NCBI RefSeq assembly: GCF_000760115.1
Contig: NZ_JNAS01000002.1
Coordinates: 124,001-188,000, forward strand
DNA: 64,000 nt
Reading direction: 5' to 3'
DNA from: Prochlorococcus marinus str. SB
GTDB lineage: Bacteria > Cyanobacteriota > Cyanobacteriia > PCC-6307 > Cyanobiaceae
Made by a program: the position numbers and the translations under genes. A model generated the notes under the pieces. It did not search any database. It was not told where the DNA came from and saw only the letters and a list, made by a program, of their open reading frames with translations. Positions 55,244 to 64,000 of this stretch are shown piece by piece; the stretch's first letter is position 1, and every line of letters begins with the position of its first letter.

Positions 55244-56314
55244 TTAGAAAGGAGGATTTTCTTCATAAAGGGTATTTGCTTGTTCAATTGATAGTCTTCC
55301 TGCGACACCTAATTTAAGGGAACTTAAATGATCCTTAAATTTTATCCTGAACAACGCTGCGGCTCCAATCATTGCCGCATTATCTGTACAAAGATTGAGG
55401 GGAGCTAAATGAACTTTAATAGATTTTTTAAGTGCTTCACTAATCATCATTTTTCTTAATGTATTGTTAGCAGCTACTCCTCCAACCACAACAACATTAT
55501 CCAAGCTATGATCAGTTGCGCATTTTATTGTTCTCTCTACCAAGACCTCTGCCACTACTCTTTCAAAACTTGCAGCAATATCAGGAATTGGAACGGTATT
55601 ACCATCCAAATTTATTCTCTCAACCAATCTTAATACGGCAGTTTTTAGACCACTAAAAGAGAAATCATATTTAAGAAATCCACCTTTTTTATCAGAAATC
55701 CTACATTTTGGTAAATTAAATTTCATTGGGTCCCCATTTTTAGCAATCTTTTCGATCGCCGGTCCTCCTGGATAACTAAGACCTAACAGTCTGCCAACTT
55801 TATCAAAGGCTTCTCCAGCAGCATCATCAAAACTTTTCCCAAGTCTTTGCATTACCCTTCTTTCATCAACCTTTATCAATTCAGTATGCCCGCCGCTAAC
55901 AAGTAGTGTAAGAAAGGATTTCTTTGGATAGTTTTCTGAAAATAGAATTGAGGATAAATGCCCCTCCAAATGATGAATTCCTAAAAATGGTTTTGAATGT
56001 AACATGCAAAGTGATCTTGCAGTTATGGAGCCAACTCGTAAACAACCAACTAATCCAGGAGCTACGGTTGACGCAATATAGTCAACTTCCTCAATTTTGA
56101 TTTTTGATTCTTCTAAAGCCTCATCTAAAACAAAAGGTAATAATTCAAGGTGCTTTCTAGCTGCAAGTTCAGGCACAACTCCTCCCCATTTTGAATGATC
56201 TTCAATTTGAGAAGCAATTATATTTGAATGTATTCTGAAAGTATCGCCAATATTAGAAACTATTGAGACAGATGTCTCATCACAACTTGTTTCAATAGCT
56301 AAAACTTTATGCAT
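55244..56314 (-). CDS. tsaD: tRNA N6-threonylcarbamoyladenosine transferase subunit
   Basis: A 356-residue ASKHA-fold protein (formerly gcp) that completes t6A at position 37 of tRNAs reading ANN codons. Metal ligands are in GIHHLEGHLSSILF (two His near residue 112), the phosphate loops in SGGHTELI and the C-terminal CTDNAAMIGAAA. The N-terminal KVLAIETSCDETSVSIV completes the match. Partners TsaB, TsaC and TsaE are elsewhere. It is divergent from psaF with a 65-base gap and is followed by hli. Confidence 0.97.
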   Translation of the reverse strand: MHKVLAIETSCDETSVSIVSNIGDTFRIHSNIIASQIEDHSKWGGVVPELAARKHLELLPFVLDEALEESKIKIEEVDYIASTVAPGLVGCLRVGSITARSLCMLHSKPFLGIHHLEGHLSSILFSENYPKKSFLTLLVSGGHTELIKVDERRVMQRLGKSFDDAAGEAFDKVGRLLGLSYPGGPAIEKIAKNGDPMKFNLPKCRISDKKGGFLKYDFSFSGLKTAVLRLVERINLDGNTVPIPDIAASFERVVAEVLVERTIKCATDHSLDNVVVVGGVAANNTLRKMMISEALKKSIKVHLAPLNLCTDNAAMIGAAALFRIKFKDHLSSLKLGVAGRLSIEQANTLYEENPPF

Positions 56315-56379
56315 TTTTGATTCAACTTGTTCTATTTTAATATTAATTTCTTACTTAACACACTTTAAGGAATTAAAGA

Positions 56380-56943
56380 TTGCAACTTATGAAATTCTTT
56401 TTTTCAATCATAACCTCAGTTTTTCTGTTCCTCGGAATTACTCCAATTGCTCTAGCTGCAAATGGGCCTGCTTTAAACGCAGATAGAGCTAGCACAGAAT
56501 TTACTGCTTCAGCCCTTACAAAATGCTCTGAAAATCCTAAATTCATTGAGAGAGCAAATTCTGCAACTACTCAAAAAGATATCGCAAGATTTGAAAGATA
56601 CGGAAAAGCATCATGTGGAGATGATGGTCTACCACATTTAATTATTGGACCCCCTCTTGAGCCATGGGGAGCACTTTTAAATAGAGGTCATGAAGGAGAT
56701 TTACTTATTCCAGGAGTATTGTTCATTTACATTGCTGGAATAATAGGTTGGTCAGGAAGAGAGTATCTGATTGAATCAAAAAAGACTAAGAATCCAGCAG
56801 ATCTTGAGATCATTATTGACCTAGACTTAGCTAGAAAATGTCTTGTAAAAGGAGCGCAATGGCCCCTTCTTGCCAACAAACAAGGTAGAAATGGAGATTT
56901 AAGAGAGAAAGACAACAATATTACTCTTAATGGTCCTCGCTAA
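56380..56943 (+). CDS. psaF: Photosystem I subunit III (PsaF)
   Basis: A 187-residue lumenal/transmembrane subunit, the docking site for plastocyanin or cytochrome c6. A signal segment ([20 protein letters not shown]) ends near residue 26. Two Cys in [13 protein letters not shown] and [13 protein letters not shown] can form a disulfide, and [44 protein letters not shown] covers the membrane helix. An AAGGA eight bases before TTG (56380) supports that start over the ATG three codons later. psaJ follows 28 bases on. Confidence 0.96.
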   Translation: MQLMKFFFSIITSVFLFLGITPIALAANGPALNADRASTEFTASALTKCSENPKFIERANSATTQKDIARFERYGKASCGDDGLPHLIIGPPLEPWGALLNRGHEGDLLIPGVLFIYIAGIIGWSGREYLIESKKTKNPADLEIIIDLDLARKCLVKGAQWPLLANKQGRNGDLREKDNNITLNGPR

Positions 56944-56971
56944 ACATCTTTTAAAAACTTTTATAAAACAA

Positions 56972-57106
56972 ATGTTCAAAATTCTAAACACAAAATTTGT
57001 CAGATCTGCCCCAGTGGTAGCAGCAATTTGGCTAAGCCTTACAGCTGGAATAATTATTGAATTTAATAGGTTTTTCCCTGATTTATTATTCCATCCAATG
57101 AGCTGA
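56972..57106 (+). CDS. psaJ: Photosystem I subunit IX (PsaJ)
   Basis: A 44-residue single-helix subunit: a polar start ([17 protein letters not shown]), the helix [15 protein letters not shown], then [13 protein letters not shown], the classic PsaJ ending. PsaJ sits beside PsaF in photosystem I and stabilises it. It is the second gene of the psaF-psaJ operon and is followed by a strong terminator (57116-57151). Confidence 0.96.
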   Translation: MFKILNTKFVRSAPVVAAIWLSLTAGIIIEFNRFFPDLLFHPMS

Positions 57107-57115
57107 TAAAGAGAA

Positions 57116-57151
57116 AATAATCAAGTTTTTATTAACTTGATTATTTTTTTT
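57116..57151 (+). terminator. Intrinsic terminator of psaF-psaJ
   Basis: AATAATCAAGTT (57116-57127) and AACTTGATTATT (57134-57145) form a perfect twelve-base stem with a six-base loop, followed by a run of T. It begins ten bases after the psaJ stop and is the best intrinsic terminator in the window. It extends into the last codons of the convergent gmk gene. Confidence 0.85.
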
Positions 57152-57675
57152 GCAGTTTCATCAACATTGACATTTGTTAATGCAAAATCAAATTGATTTG
57201 ATACTGAAATCTCATAATTAGCCCTTGAGAGTCTTTTTTTAATCGCCTCTTCTTTTTCCGTACCTCTATTTCTTATTCTTCTCTCTAACTCTTCTTTATT
57301 AGGAGGAAGTAAAAATATTGACAATGAATTAGGAAACTTATTTTTTATTTGCCTTGCACCCTCTACTTCAATTTCAAGTAGTACAGTAAATCCTTTTTTT
57401 ATTTTCTCATTAACAGAAGACAAAGGAGTTCCATAGTAGTTACCGGCGAATTGAGCCCATTCAAGGAAAAGGTTTTGTTTAATCATTTCTTTAAACTTTT
57501 CTTGTTTTAAAAAATAGTAATTTTCCCCGTCTTTCTCTCCCTCTCTAGGTTCTCTAGTAGTTGCAGATATTGAAAGCCAAATATTTTTATCTTTACCTAA
57601 TATTTCTTTAACAACAGTTCCTTTACCTACCCCGCTGGGTCCAGTAAGGATAATAAGTTTTTTTTGATTTTTCAT
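57121..57675 (-). CDS. gmk: Guanylate kinase
   Basis: A 184-residue kinase converting GMP to GDP. The P-loop is ILTGPSGVGKGTVVKEI at residues 9-25, followed by SISATTREPREGEKDGENYYF (GMP binding) and the LIFL-type IFLLPPNKEELERRIRNRGT block. The lid and C-terminal helix complete the normal length. Its last codons are also the 3' arm of the convergent psaJ terminator, so gmk ends in a sequence shaped by two functions. Confidence 0.96.
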   Translation of the reverse strand: MKNQKKLIILTGPSGVGKGTVVKEILGKDKNIWLSISATTREPREGEKDGENYYFLKQEKFKEMIKQNLFLEWAQFAGNYYGTPLSSVNEKIKKGFTVLLEIEVEGARQIKNKFPNSLSIFLLPPNKEELERRIRNRGTEKEEAIKKRLSRANYEISVSNQFDFALTNVNVDETAKKIIKLIKT

Positions 57676-57724
57676 ATTAAATTTTTTACAGTAAAGTAGA
57701 CATCTAGTGAATTAAAAAGGAATA

Positions 57725-59449
57725 ATGCAAAAAGGTGTTCCACAGATAATGGATATTACATCTATTAGATCTGTCTTGCATTATTTGACAAAGAACATCT
57801 TACCTACAAAGTTTGAGACTGCCCAACAACCAGAGCCTAATACAATTCAATTATGTTTCAGAGGAGTTGATTCTCAAACATGGTTAGAAGTTTCATGGAA
57901 TGGAGACTCTCCAAGAATACTAAAGATTAATAAGCCAGAAAAGATTGGGAGAGAAAGCACACTTTCCAAACAAATAAGATACGGATTAAAGTATATGGCT
58001 TTAATTTCAATTGATCAAGATGATTTTGAGAGAGTTATAAAATTTAGTTTTGCGAAAAAACCTGGAGATGAAATTAATAAGTATTTAATTTTTGAATTAA
58101 TGGGAAAACATAGTAATATTTTTTATCTGGATAATAAACATAAAATAATTGCCGTTGGTAAACAAATTAAATCAAGTCAATCTAGTTTTAGAACAATTTC
58201 AACAGGATCTATTTATTCTGGCCCTCCAGTCAATCTCAAAAAACAACCTAGAGAAGATGAGTCTTTTCAATCATGGAAAGACTCAATTTCAATAGTGCCT
58301 GAGTCTTTGAAATACTGTTTAATAAATACCTATCAAGGAGTAAGCCCTATCCTCACAAAACAATTAGACGTTGTTAGCGCAACTGTTAATTCAGAAATAA
58401 TGGAAAAAAATATTGATTTCATTAGCAACTCAGACTTAAAGGAGATATTTAAAAATTGGAAGATTTGGATAAACAGGTTTAAAAACAATAACTTTAACTT
58501 TTCTACATTCAACAAAGATTTTTATTGCGTTTGGTTTTTTGATAAGGAAATTAATTGCGAAAATAAAATAGATTTATGCACAAGCTTAGAGAATTATTAT
58601 GATTATCATCTAAAACAAAAAAAAATTGAATTATTGGAAAAGAAAATTGAAGGGATAATTTTTAAACAGACCAATACTGAGAAAAAGAATTTAAATATTC
58701 AATATGATCTTCTTACAAAATCAGAAAACTACGAGATATATAAAGAAAAAGCTGATATTATTTTTTCTTCACATGAAATTAAAAAACAAGACATTATAAA
58801 GGGACAAAAACTATATAAAAAATCAAAAAAACTAAAGAGGTCTAGAGAATTAATAAAAGAAAGATTAAGTATTTACAAAACAAATATAGAGAGATTAGAA
58901 GAATTCACTACGCTTCTAGAAAATTTAAATTCTTTAAATCATGAAAAACTTTCTATGAGAATCAAACTACTTGAAGAAATTATGGAGGAAATTTGTAACG
59001 AGTTTAATATCAATATCAAGAAGCAAAGAGAAGATCAGAAAAGTACATATGAGATAGAGTCTTCACCAATTCAAGTTGACACTCCCACAGGATTAAAGCT
59101 TCAGGTAGGGCGAAATATGAGGCAAAATGATTTAATAAGCTTTAAGTTCTCAAAAAAAGGCGATTTATGGTTTCATGCACAGGAATCACCAGGCAGTCAT
59201 GTGGTTTTGAAGTCTTCATCTCAAGTAGCATCTGAACAAGATCTTCAAATAGCTGCAGATTTAGCTGCTTTATTTAGTAAGGCAAAAAGAAACATTAAAG
59301 TTCCAATTAATTTAGTAAAGATTAAAGATTTGCAAAAAATCAAAAACGGAGGACCGGGTTGCGTTTCCTTTAAAAATAGAGAAATTATTTGGGGAAATCC
59401 TACAAGAGGAGAAGATTACATTAAAAAAAATCTTAAAACAGTAATTTAG
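57725..59449 (+). CDS. rqcH: NFACT-domain ribosome-rescue protein (RqcH/FbpA family)
   Basis: A 574-residue protein. The N-terminal NFACT-N part starts with MDITSIRSVLHYLTKNILPT (after an eight-residue extension; the start may be the ATG at 57749), a central coiled coil with Lys/Glu repeats lies near residues 295-430, and the NFACT-R domain near residues 460-550 (DLWFHAQESPGSHVVL). Bacterial RqcH adds C-terminal alanine tails to stalled nascent chains on split 50S ribosomes; family members are also called fibronectin-binding proteins. The rescue role fits a core gene. It is divergent from gmk with a 49-base gap. Confidence 0.88.
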   Translation: MQKGVPQIMDITSIRSVLHYLTKNILPTKFETAQQPEPNTIQLCFRGVDSQTWLEVSWNGDSPRILKINKPEKIGRESTLSKQIRYGLKYMALISIDQDDFERVIKFSFAKKPGDEINKYLIFELMGKHSNIFYLDNKHKIIAVGKQIKSSQSSFRTISTGSIYSGPPVNLKKQPREDESFQSWKDSISIVPESLKYCLINTYQGVSPILTKQLDVVSATVNSEIMEKNIDFISNSDLKEIFKNWKIWINRFKNNNFNFSTFNKDFYCVWFFDKEINCENKIDLCTSLENYYDYHLKQKKIELLEKKIEGIIFKQTNTEKKNLNIQYDLLTKSENYEIYKEKADIIFSSHEIKKQDIIKGQKLYKKSKKLKRSRELIKERLSIYKTNIERLEEFTTLLENLNSLNHEKLSMRIKLLEEIMEEICNEFNINIKKQREDQKSTYEIESSPIQVDTPTGLKLQVGRNMRQNDLISFKFSKKGDLWFHAQESPGSHVVLKSSSQVASEQDLQIAADLAALFSKAKRNIKVPINLVKIKDLQKIKNGGPGCVSFKNREIIWGNPTRGEDYIKKNLKTVI

Positions 59450-59478
59450 TTTATAATAAAAAAAATTTTTAAATTTAA

Positions 59479-59739
59479 ATGTTTGATTTTCTTTTAGGCA
59501 CTCATGAATTTTTAGGAAATCATAGTTTTCCAGAATTTATTGTTGGATATCTATTTGGTGCTGCATTAATAATTGGAGCCCCTACTGTTTTCTTACTACT
59601 TGCCTTCGTAAGTGCATTAATGAAAACAAATGGGAAAATGGGTGGATATAGAGAATATGAAACTTATGGTGAATCATCTTTAAATGATGCCCCTCCTTTC
59701 CTATTACCAGATCCAACAAATCCTAAATTAAGCAAATAA
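59479..59739 (+). CDS. Small membrane protein of unknown function
   Basis: An 86-residue protein with a hydrophobic stretch (FIVGYLFGAALIIGAPTVFLLLAFVSALM) that probably makes one long or two short helices, then a polar tail (MGGYREYETYGESSLNDAPPFLLPDP). No family recognised. It lies 29 bases after rqcH and 80 before tatC, all rightward. Its placement near petC-petA hints at thylakoid membranes, without proof. Confidence 0.65.
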   Translation: MFDFLLGTHEFLGNHSFPEFIVGYLFGAALIIGAPTVFLLLAFVSALMKTNGKMGGYREYETYGESSLNDAPPFLLPDPTNPKLSK

Positions 59740-59819
59740 TTAAGTTTATCGAAAAATAAATTGGACTTTGACAATAATAGTTTTAAACCTTTTTCTTACA
59801 CAATTTTTATCAAATAATA

Positions 59820-60578
59820 ATGAGAGGTACAGGTCAAAGTGAAAAAAAATTATCAGATTCGATGACTTTTAGTGATCATTTAGAAGAGCTTCGTCAAAGG
59901 ATACTAAACTCAATTTACTCAATACTTATTTCAATATTCTTTAGTTTTCTCACCATAAAGCCATTAATATCTTTTTTAGAAATTCCAGCTGGTGATATTC
60001 ATTTACTACAACTTGCTCCAGGAGAGTTTTTATTTGTCGCAATTAAAGTTGCAGGTTACAGCGGATTGATAGTTTCTATACCTTATATTTTTTATCAAAT
60101 AATATTATTCATTTCTCCTGGTTTAACAAAAAAAGAAAAAAGCCTCATCTTGCCTGCAGTTTTTGGTTCAGGTTTTCTGTTTTTTTTAGGATTAATTTTT
60201 TCGTGGTGGATATTAGTCCCTGCAGCAATAAAATTCTTCATTAGTTTCGGTGCTGATATTGTTGAACCAACTTGGTCTATAGAAAGATATTTTGATTTTG
60301 TTCTCTTATTAATGTCTAGCACTGCTATAGCTTTTCAATTGCCAGTATTACAATTTATTCTTGGTTCTCTTGGAATAATCACAACAGAAAAAATGATTTC
60401 GAATTGGAAGATAGTTGTAATTTCATCCGCAATATTATCTGCAGTGATTACCCCTTCAACAGACCCATTGACTATGTCATTGCTATCTATATCGATTGTG
60501 TTTTTATTTTTTGTGGGTACTGGATTAACTTACTTATCAGAAAATCTTAAGTCAAAAACTCTTTCATCTTCTCATTAA
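59820..60578 (+). CDS. tatC: Sec-independent (Tat) protein translocase subunit TatC
   Basis: A 252-residue protein with six membrane helices, the receptor of the twin-arginine pathway. The N-terminal FSDHLEELRQRILNSIYSI, the ISPGLTKKEKSLILP loop, and the VITPSTDPLTMSLLSISIVF block are diagnostic. In cyanobacteria Tat exports folded proteins including the Rieske subunit, whose gene lies 410 bases downstream. Its last 32 bases overlap the convergent DUF3067 gene. Confidence 0.95.
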   Translation: MRGTGQSEKKLSDSMTFSDHLEELRQRILNSIYSILISIFFSFLTIKPLISFLEIPAGDIHLLQLAPGEFLFVAIKVAGYSGLIVSIPYIFYQIILFISPGLTKKEKSLILPAVFGSGFLFFLGLIFSWWILVPAAIKFFISFGADIVEPTWSIERYFDFVLLLMSSTAIAFQLPVLQFILGSLGIITTEKMISNWKIVVISSAILSAVITPSTDPLTMSLLSISIVFLFFVGTGLTYLSENLKSKTLSSSH

Positions 60579-60864
60579 GATTTAATTGCAAGCTGACAGC
60601 TCTACCTAATCTTGGCTTAGCATTGACTTTCTTTAGCCATTCCCTCACTTCTTCTGAATAGCCACATCTATTTAAAATCTCGATTTTATCAGCTATCGAT
60701 TTTTTATATTCATCTTCACTTAAAGGGAATGATTCCTGTCCAAGAAATCCCCACATCATTTGAAAATACACAAATTTTCCTCTTCTAAAGAGTCTAAAAT
60801 CATATTTTCTCCCCCAGCGATGAATCAAATAATGTATAACTTCATCTACTAGCAATGGGTTCAT
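60547..60864 (-). CDS. DUF3067 protein
   Basis: A 105-residue soluble protein of DUF3067: it starts NPLLVDEVIHYLIHRWGRKYDFRLFRR, then VYFQMMWGFLGQESFPLSEDEY and ends GRAVSLQLNL. The family occurs in cyanobacteria and plastids; function unknown. The ATG at 60864 is preferred to a TTG three codons upstream. The 3' end overlaps tatC by 32 bases, an unusually long convergent overlap here. Confidence 0.82.
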   Translation of the reverse strand: MNPLLVDEVIHYLIHRWGRKYDFRLFRRGKFVYFQMMWGFLGQESFPLSEDEYKKSIADKIEILNRCGYSEEVREWLKKVNAKPRLGRAVSLQLNLNEKMKEFLT

Positions 60865-60987
60865 TAAAATCAATTAATTAAGACTTCCTAAACTTTTACT
60901 TTAAATTATTAAAAGTCCTATCTATTTGCAACAGAAATTGAACAATTTGATCCATAATAACTAATAAATAACAGAACCAAGTAGCGA

Positions 60988-61524
60988 ATGACTCAATTAA
61001 GTTCCAATGATGTCCCTTCTATGGGTCGAAGGCAATTTATGAATCTTCTTACATTTGGTACTGCAACTGGTGTTGCTTTAGGAGCCCTTTACCCTGTAGC
61101 AAATTATTTCATGCCTTTAAGAGCAGGTGGTGGTGGTGGCGGAACTTCTGCTAAAGATGAATTAGGGAATCCAATAACTAAGACAGGTTGGTTAGCTACC
61201 CATCAAGCAGGAGACAGAAGTCTAGTTCAGGGTCTAAAGGGAGATCCAACTTATCTAATAGTTAATGAGGGTGGCGAAATAGGAGAATTTGGTTTAAATG
61301 CTATTTGTACTCATTTAGGTTGTGTTGTCCCATGGGATAGTGGCGCTAATAAATTCATATGTCCTTGTCATGGCAGTCAGTATGATACTAACGGGAAGGT
61401 AGTAAGAGGGCCTGCGCCTTTATCTTTAGCTCTAGCTCATGTCGATATTGAAGATGATGCTGTACTCGTCAAACAATGGTCTGAAACTGACTTTAGAACT
61501 AATGAAAATCCATGGTGGGCATAA
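60988..61524 (+). CDS. petC: Cytochrome b6f Rieske iron-sulfur subunit
   Basis: A 178-residue protein that passes electrons from plastoquinol to cytochrome f. Residues 12-40 hold a [21 protein letters not shown] membrane anchor of the twin-arginine kind, then a Gly-rich hinge ([11 protein letters not shown]). The [2Fe-2S] site has [10 protein letters not shown] and CPCHGSQYD, with two Cys and two His ligands plus a second Cys pair that forms the disulfide. petA follows within six bases. Confidence 0.97.
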   Translation: MTQLSSNDVPSMGRRQFMNLLTFGTATGVALGALYPVANYFMPLRAGGGGGGTSAKDELGNPITKTGWLATHQAGDRSLVQGLKGDPTYLIVNEGGEIGEFGLNAICTHLGCVVPWDSGANKFICPCHGSQYDTNGKVVRGPAPLSLALAHVDIEDDAVLVKQWSETDFRTNENPWWA

Positions 61525-61529
61525 AAAAA

Positions 61530-62483
61530 ATGAAAGGTCTTAAAAATCAAATCATGAAAAAAACAAGTTTATTTATCTGTACTCTGCTTTTTATTTCGAG
61601 CATCGTATTTTATCCAGAGATCAGTTTTGCTTATCCATTTTGGGCTCAACAAAACTACGAATCCCCAAGAGAAGCCACAGGTAAGATAGTCTGTGCAAAT
61701 TGTCATCTAGCTCAGATGCCTACAATTGCAGAGGTTCCACAATCTGTTGGAGCAGACAGTGTTTTCAAAGCTGTAGTCAAAATACCCTACAAAAATGATT
61801 TAAAAGAGATAGGGGCTGATGGTTCAGAAGTCCCATTACAAGTTGGTGCTGTTGTAATGCTGCCAGATGGCTTTAAACTTGCTCCACAAGAAAGATGGAC
61901 CGAAGAAATCAAAGAGGAAACAGAAGGGGTTTATTTTACTAACTACAGTGAAGAGAAAGACAATATCATCATTGTGGGACCTTTACCTGGCGATACTAAT
62001 AAAGAAATAGTTTTCCCTGTACTTTCCCCTGATCCATCCACTAATAAAGAATATCACTATGGAAAATACTCATTACATATCGGAGGCAATAGAGGTAGAG
62101 GTCAGGTATACCCTACTGGAGACAAAAGCAATAATGTAGTTTTCACTTCTTCCACCTCAGGAACTATAAACTCAATAGAAACAATTGAAGATGGTAGCTA
62201 TAAGGTCAATATAGAAAACGATAATGGTGAGATAACTACTGAAGCAGTGCCTGTTGGTCCTCAACTTATAGTAAAAGCACAAGACAAAATTAATGCAGGT
62301 GACCCTCTTACTAATGATCCCAACGTTGGAGGCTTCGGACAATTAGATGCTGAGGTTGTGCTTCAGAGCCCTTATAGAGTTATTGGCTTAATTGCATTCT
62401 TCATTGGTGTAGGCCTAACACAAATACTTTTAGTATTGAAGAAAAAACAAGTAGAAAAAGTTCAAGCAGCAGAGGGTATCTAA
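61530..62483 (+). CDS. petA: Apocytochrome f
   Basis: A 317-residue c-type cytochrome of the b6f complex. A signal segment ([21 protein letters not shown]) precedes the mature [28 protein letters not shown], in which Cys-x-x-Cys-His binds heme and the amino group of the mature N-terminal Tyr is the sixth iron ligand. The C-terminal membrane helix is [20 protein letters not shown]. An ATG at 61512 overlaps petC and another lies at 61554; 61530 gives a normal signal length. petC-petA is a standard pair. Confidence 0.95.
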   Translation: MKGLKNQIMKKTSLFICTLLFISSIVFYPEISFAYPFWAQQNYESPREATGKIVCANCHLAQMPTIAEVPQSVGADSVFKAVVKIPYKNDLKEIGADGSEVPLQVGAVVMLPDGFKLAPQERWTEEIKEETEGVYFTNYSEEKDNIIIVGPLPGDTNKEIVFPVLSPDPSTNKEYHYGKYSLHIGGNRGRGQVYPTGDKSNNVVFTSSTSGTINSIETIEDGSYKVNIENDNGEITTEAVPVGPQLIVKAQDKINAGDPLTNDPNVGGFGQLDAEVVLQSPYRVIGLIAFFIGVGLTQILLVLKKKQVEKVQAAEGI

Positions 62484-62493
62484 CTTTCCTTAG

Positions 62494-63387
62494 ATGCTTA
62501 CATTTCAAGCTTTTATACAATCTCCAGGAGAAACTTTTTTAAATTTAGGCTTTATAACTATTAGATGGTACGGATTACTTATTTCGGTTTCAGTCTTAAT
62601 AGGTCTATTTATTTCTAAAAAACTAGCAAAGGCAAGGAATATTAACCCCGAATACATTAGTGAAATACTTCCATCATTAATAATCTTTTCAATAATTGGA
62701 GCAAGAGCTTATTACGTAATTTTTGAGTGGAGGCAATATATCGGGGAGAACTTTTTTACCTCTTTAGAACTATTCAACAACGCCATAAAAATGCCTTCTT
62801 TTCTTGCAGTTTGGGAAGGAGGCATAGCAATCCATGGAGGTCTTATTGGAGGTTTAATATCCATTATCTTTTTTTGCAAGTCAAAAAAAATTCATTTAAA
62901 AACTTTTATAGATATTTTAATACCCTCAATTATTCTTGGACAATCCATAGGAAGGTGGGGCAATTTTTTCAATAATGAAGCCTTTGGGGTTCCGACAAAT
63001 TTGCCTTGGAAATTATTTATTCCTATCCAAAATAGACCTTTAGAATTTATTAATTACGAATTTTTTCATCCTACTTTTCTTTATGAGTCATTGTGGAATC
63101 TCTTAATTTTCATCCTCCTTATTTTTATTTTTAATAAACAAAGTAAAACAGATTTTTTCAGGCCTGGCATTATTAGCTGTCTTTATTTGATAAGTTATAG
63201 CTTTGGAAGATTCTGGATTGAAGGTTTAAGAACTGACCCACTATGCATTGGTGGACTTCCGCCTTTCTGTGATGGCGGAATTAGAATGGCTCAATTTATA
63301 AGTATTTTTCTATTTTCTTCTGGATTAATTGGAATATTTTTTTTAAGATTGAGAACATATATTGGAAAAAATAGAAAGAATGGATAA
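62494..63387 (+). CDS. lgt: Prolipoprotein diacylglyceryl transferase
   Basis: A 297-residue membrane enzyme with about seven helices that adds diacylglycerol to lipoprotein Cys residues. The family blocks [21 protein letters not shown] and [16 protein letters not shown] are visible, the last being the Lgt signature, and the C-terminal [20 protein letters not shown] segment adds a conserved Arg. The gene starts 10 bases after petA. Its last eight bases overlap the start of the partial cobM gene. Confidence 0.95.
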   Translation: MLTFQAFIQSPGETFLNLGFITIRWYGLLISVSVLIGLFISKKLAKARNINPEYISEILPSLIIFSIIGARAYYVIFEWRQYIGENFFTSLELFNNAIKMPSFLAVWEGGIAIHGGLIGGLISIIFFCKSKKIHLKTFIDILIPSIILGQSIGRWGNFFNNEAFGVPTNLPWKLFIPIQNRPLEFINYEFFHPTFLYESLWNLLIFILLIFIFNKQSKTDFFRPGIISCLYLISYSFGRFWIEGLRTDPLCIGGLPPFCDGGIRMAQFISIFLFSSGLIGIFFLRLRTYIGKNRKNG

Positions 63388-64000
63388 TAAAATATCCTTT
63401 ATTGGTGTTGGTCCTGGCGATCCAGAATTATTAACTTTAAAAGCATTAAAAAAGATAAAAATTGCAGATGTCATTATTTGGACTGATTCTCTAATTCCTG
63501 AAAAGATTTTAGATTTTTCTAAAGAAGGTTCTGAAAAAATAAAAACGAGTGCGCTCAACTTAGAGCAAATCACCTCAATTATGATAGAAAAATTTCAGGC
63601 AGGGAAAACTGTTGTAAGGTTGCATGATGGAGACCCTTGCCTTTTTGGAGCAATTAGAGAGCAAATCGAAATTTTAAAAAACAAAAAAATTGAAATCGAG
63701 GTTGTTCCAGGAGTAAGTGCTTTTCAAGTTGCTGCAGCATATCATGAAGCTGAGTTAACCATCCCTAACATAACGCAAACAATAATTTTAACTAGAGCAG
63801 GAGGTCGAACAGGGATGCCCGAAAAAGAATCTCTGAAAGATCTTGCGAAACACAATTCCTCTATATGCCTATATCTAAGTGCTAGGCATGTGAAAAGGTC
63901 TCAAGAAACTTTACTAGAGTTTTACCCTCCAGAGACTAAAGTGATTGTTGGATTTAGAGTATCTTGGGATGATGGTTGGACATCATTAATAGAATTAAAA
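63380..64000 (+). CDS. cobM: Precorrin-4 C11-methyltransferase (partial, C-terminus outside window)
   Basis: The visible 207 codons encode a CobM/CbiF-type SAM-dependent methyltransferase that methylates C11 of precorrin-4. The N-terminal [20 protein letters not shown] has the SAM-binding GxGPGD loop. [27 protein letters not shown] and [16 protein letters not shown] are the other family blocks. The ATG at 63380 overlaps the lgt stop region by eight bases. The gene runs off the right edge. It cooperates with cobK and cobO in cobalamin synthesis. Confidence 0.93.
   Translation, partial: MDNKISFIGVGPGDPELLTLKALKKIKIADVIIWTDSLIPEKILDFSKEGSEKIKTSALNLEQITSIMIEKFQAGKTVVRLHDGDPCLFGAIREQIEILKNKKIEIEVVPGVSAFQVAAAYHEAELTIPNITQTIILTRAGGRTGMPEKESLKDLAKHNSSICLYLSARHVKRSQETLLEFYPPETKVIVGFRVSWDDGWTSLIELK

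Overview
The window is a stretch of core chromosome from a marine picocyanobacterium, almost certainly Prochlorococcus of a high-light-adapted type. The DNA is very A+T rich (about one third G+C or less by eye, not computed). Genes are short and tightly packed, many overlap by 1-4 bases, and TTG start codons are common. Photosynthesis genes mark it as cyanobacterial: psb27, psaF-psaJ, petC-petA, a high-light-inducible (hli) gene, and a ferrochelatase with a chlorophyll-binding tail. I see no prophage, insertion sequence, CRISPR array or rRNA operon. The only mobile-element-like gene is a lone tyrosine recombinase at 7244-8413.

Layout. 1-9140: a partial creatininase-family gene, an S1-domain protein, Tab2, a YfiH-family protein whose start is unclear, a secreted nuclease-like protein, ilvB, hemH, the recombinase and cobO. 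9265-20197: pyrH-frr-oxidoreductase, transaldolase, an ftsL-like gene followed by ftsI, a CPBP protease, a double phosphatase, lepB, an Spx/ArsC-like protein, an inorganic pyrophosphatase lacking two active-site residues, and two small unknowns. 20373-31688: proS, psb27, purA, a PfkB-type kinase, cutA, cobK, ssb, small unknowns, argB, a DUF3153 fusion and priA. 32013-42182: the principal sigma factor, hemC, a second and intact pyrophosphatase, an M32 carboxypeptidase, yjbQ, a pterin dehydratase, a CobW GTPase with a histidine-rich repeat, an iron-type ABC permease, a flippase-like membrane protein and larC. 42235-51665: unknowns, xthA, hemL, an SPFH protein, YajQ, an SLOG-like and a DRTGG protein, an SDR protein, map and rplS. 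51719-64000: tRNA-Trp, tRNA-Asp, gltX, an antiporter, tsaD-hli, psaF-psaJ, gmk, the ribosome-rescue factor rqcH, tatC, petC-petA, lgt and a partial cobM.

Themes. Tetrapyrrole metabolism recurs: hemL, hemC and hemH for heme and chlorophyll precursors, and cobO, cobK and cobM for cobalamin. The electron-transport genes petC and petA form an operon, next to tatC, whose translocase can export Rieske-type proteins. Translation and protein handling are well represented (frr, proS, gltX, rplS, map, tsaD, rqcH, lepB, lgt). The points most worth a second look are the degenerate pyrophosphatase beside an intact one, the apparent ATT start of the YfiH gene, the solitary conserved-looking recombinase, the FtsL-like gene, the histidine repeat in the CobW protein, and a possible small coding frame just upstream of priA.
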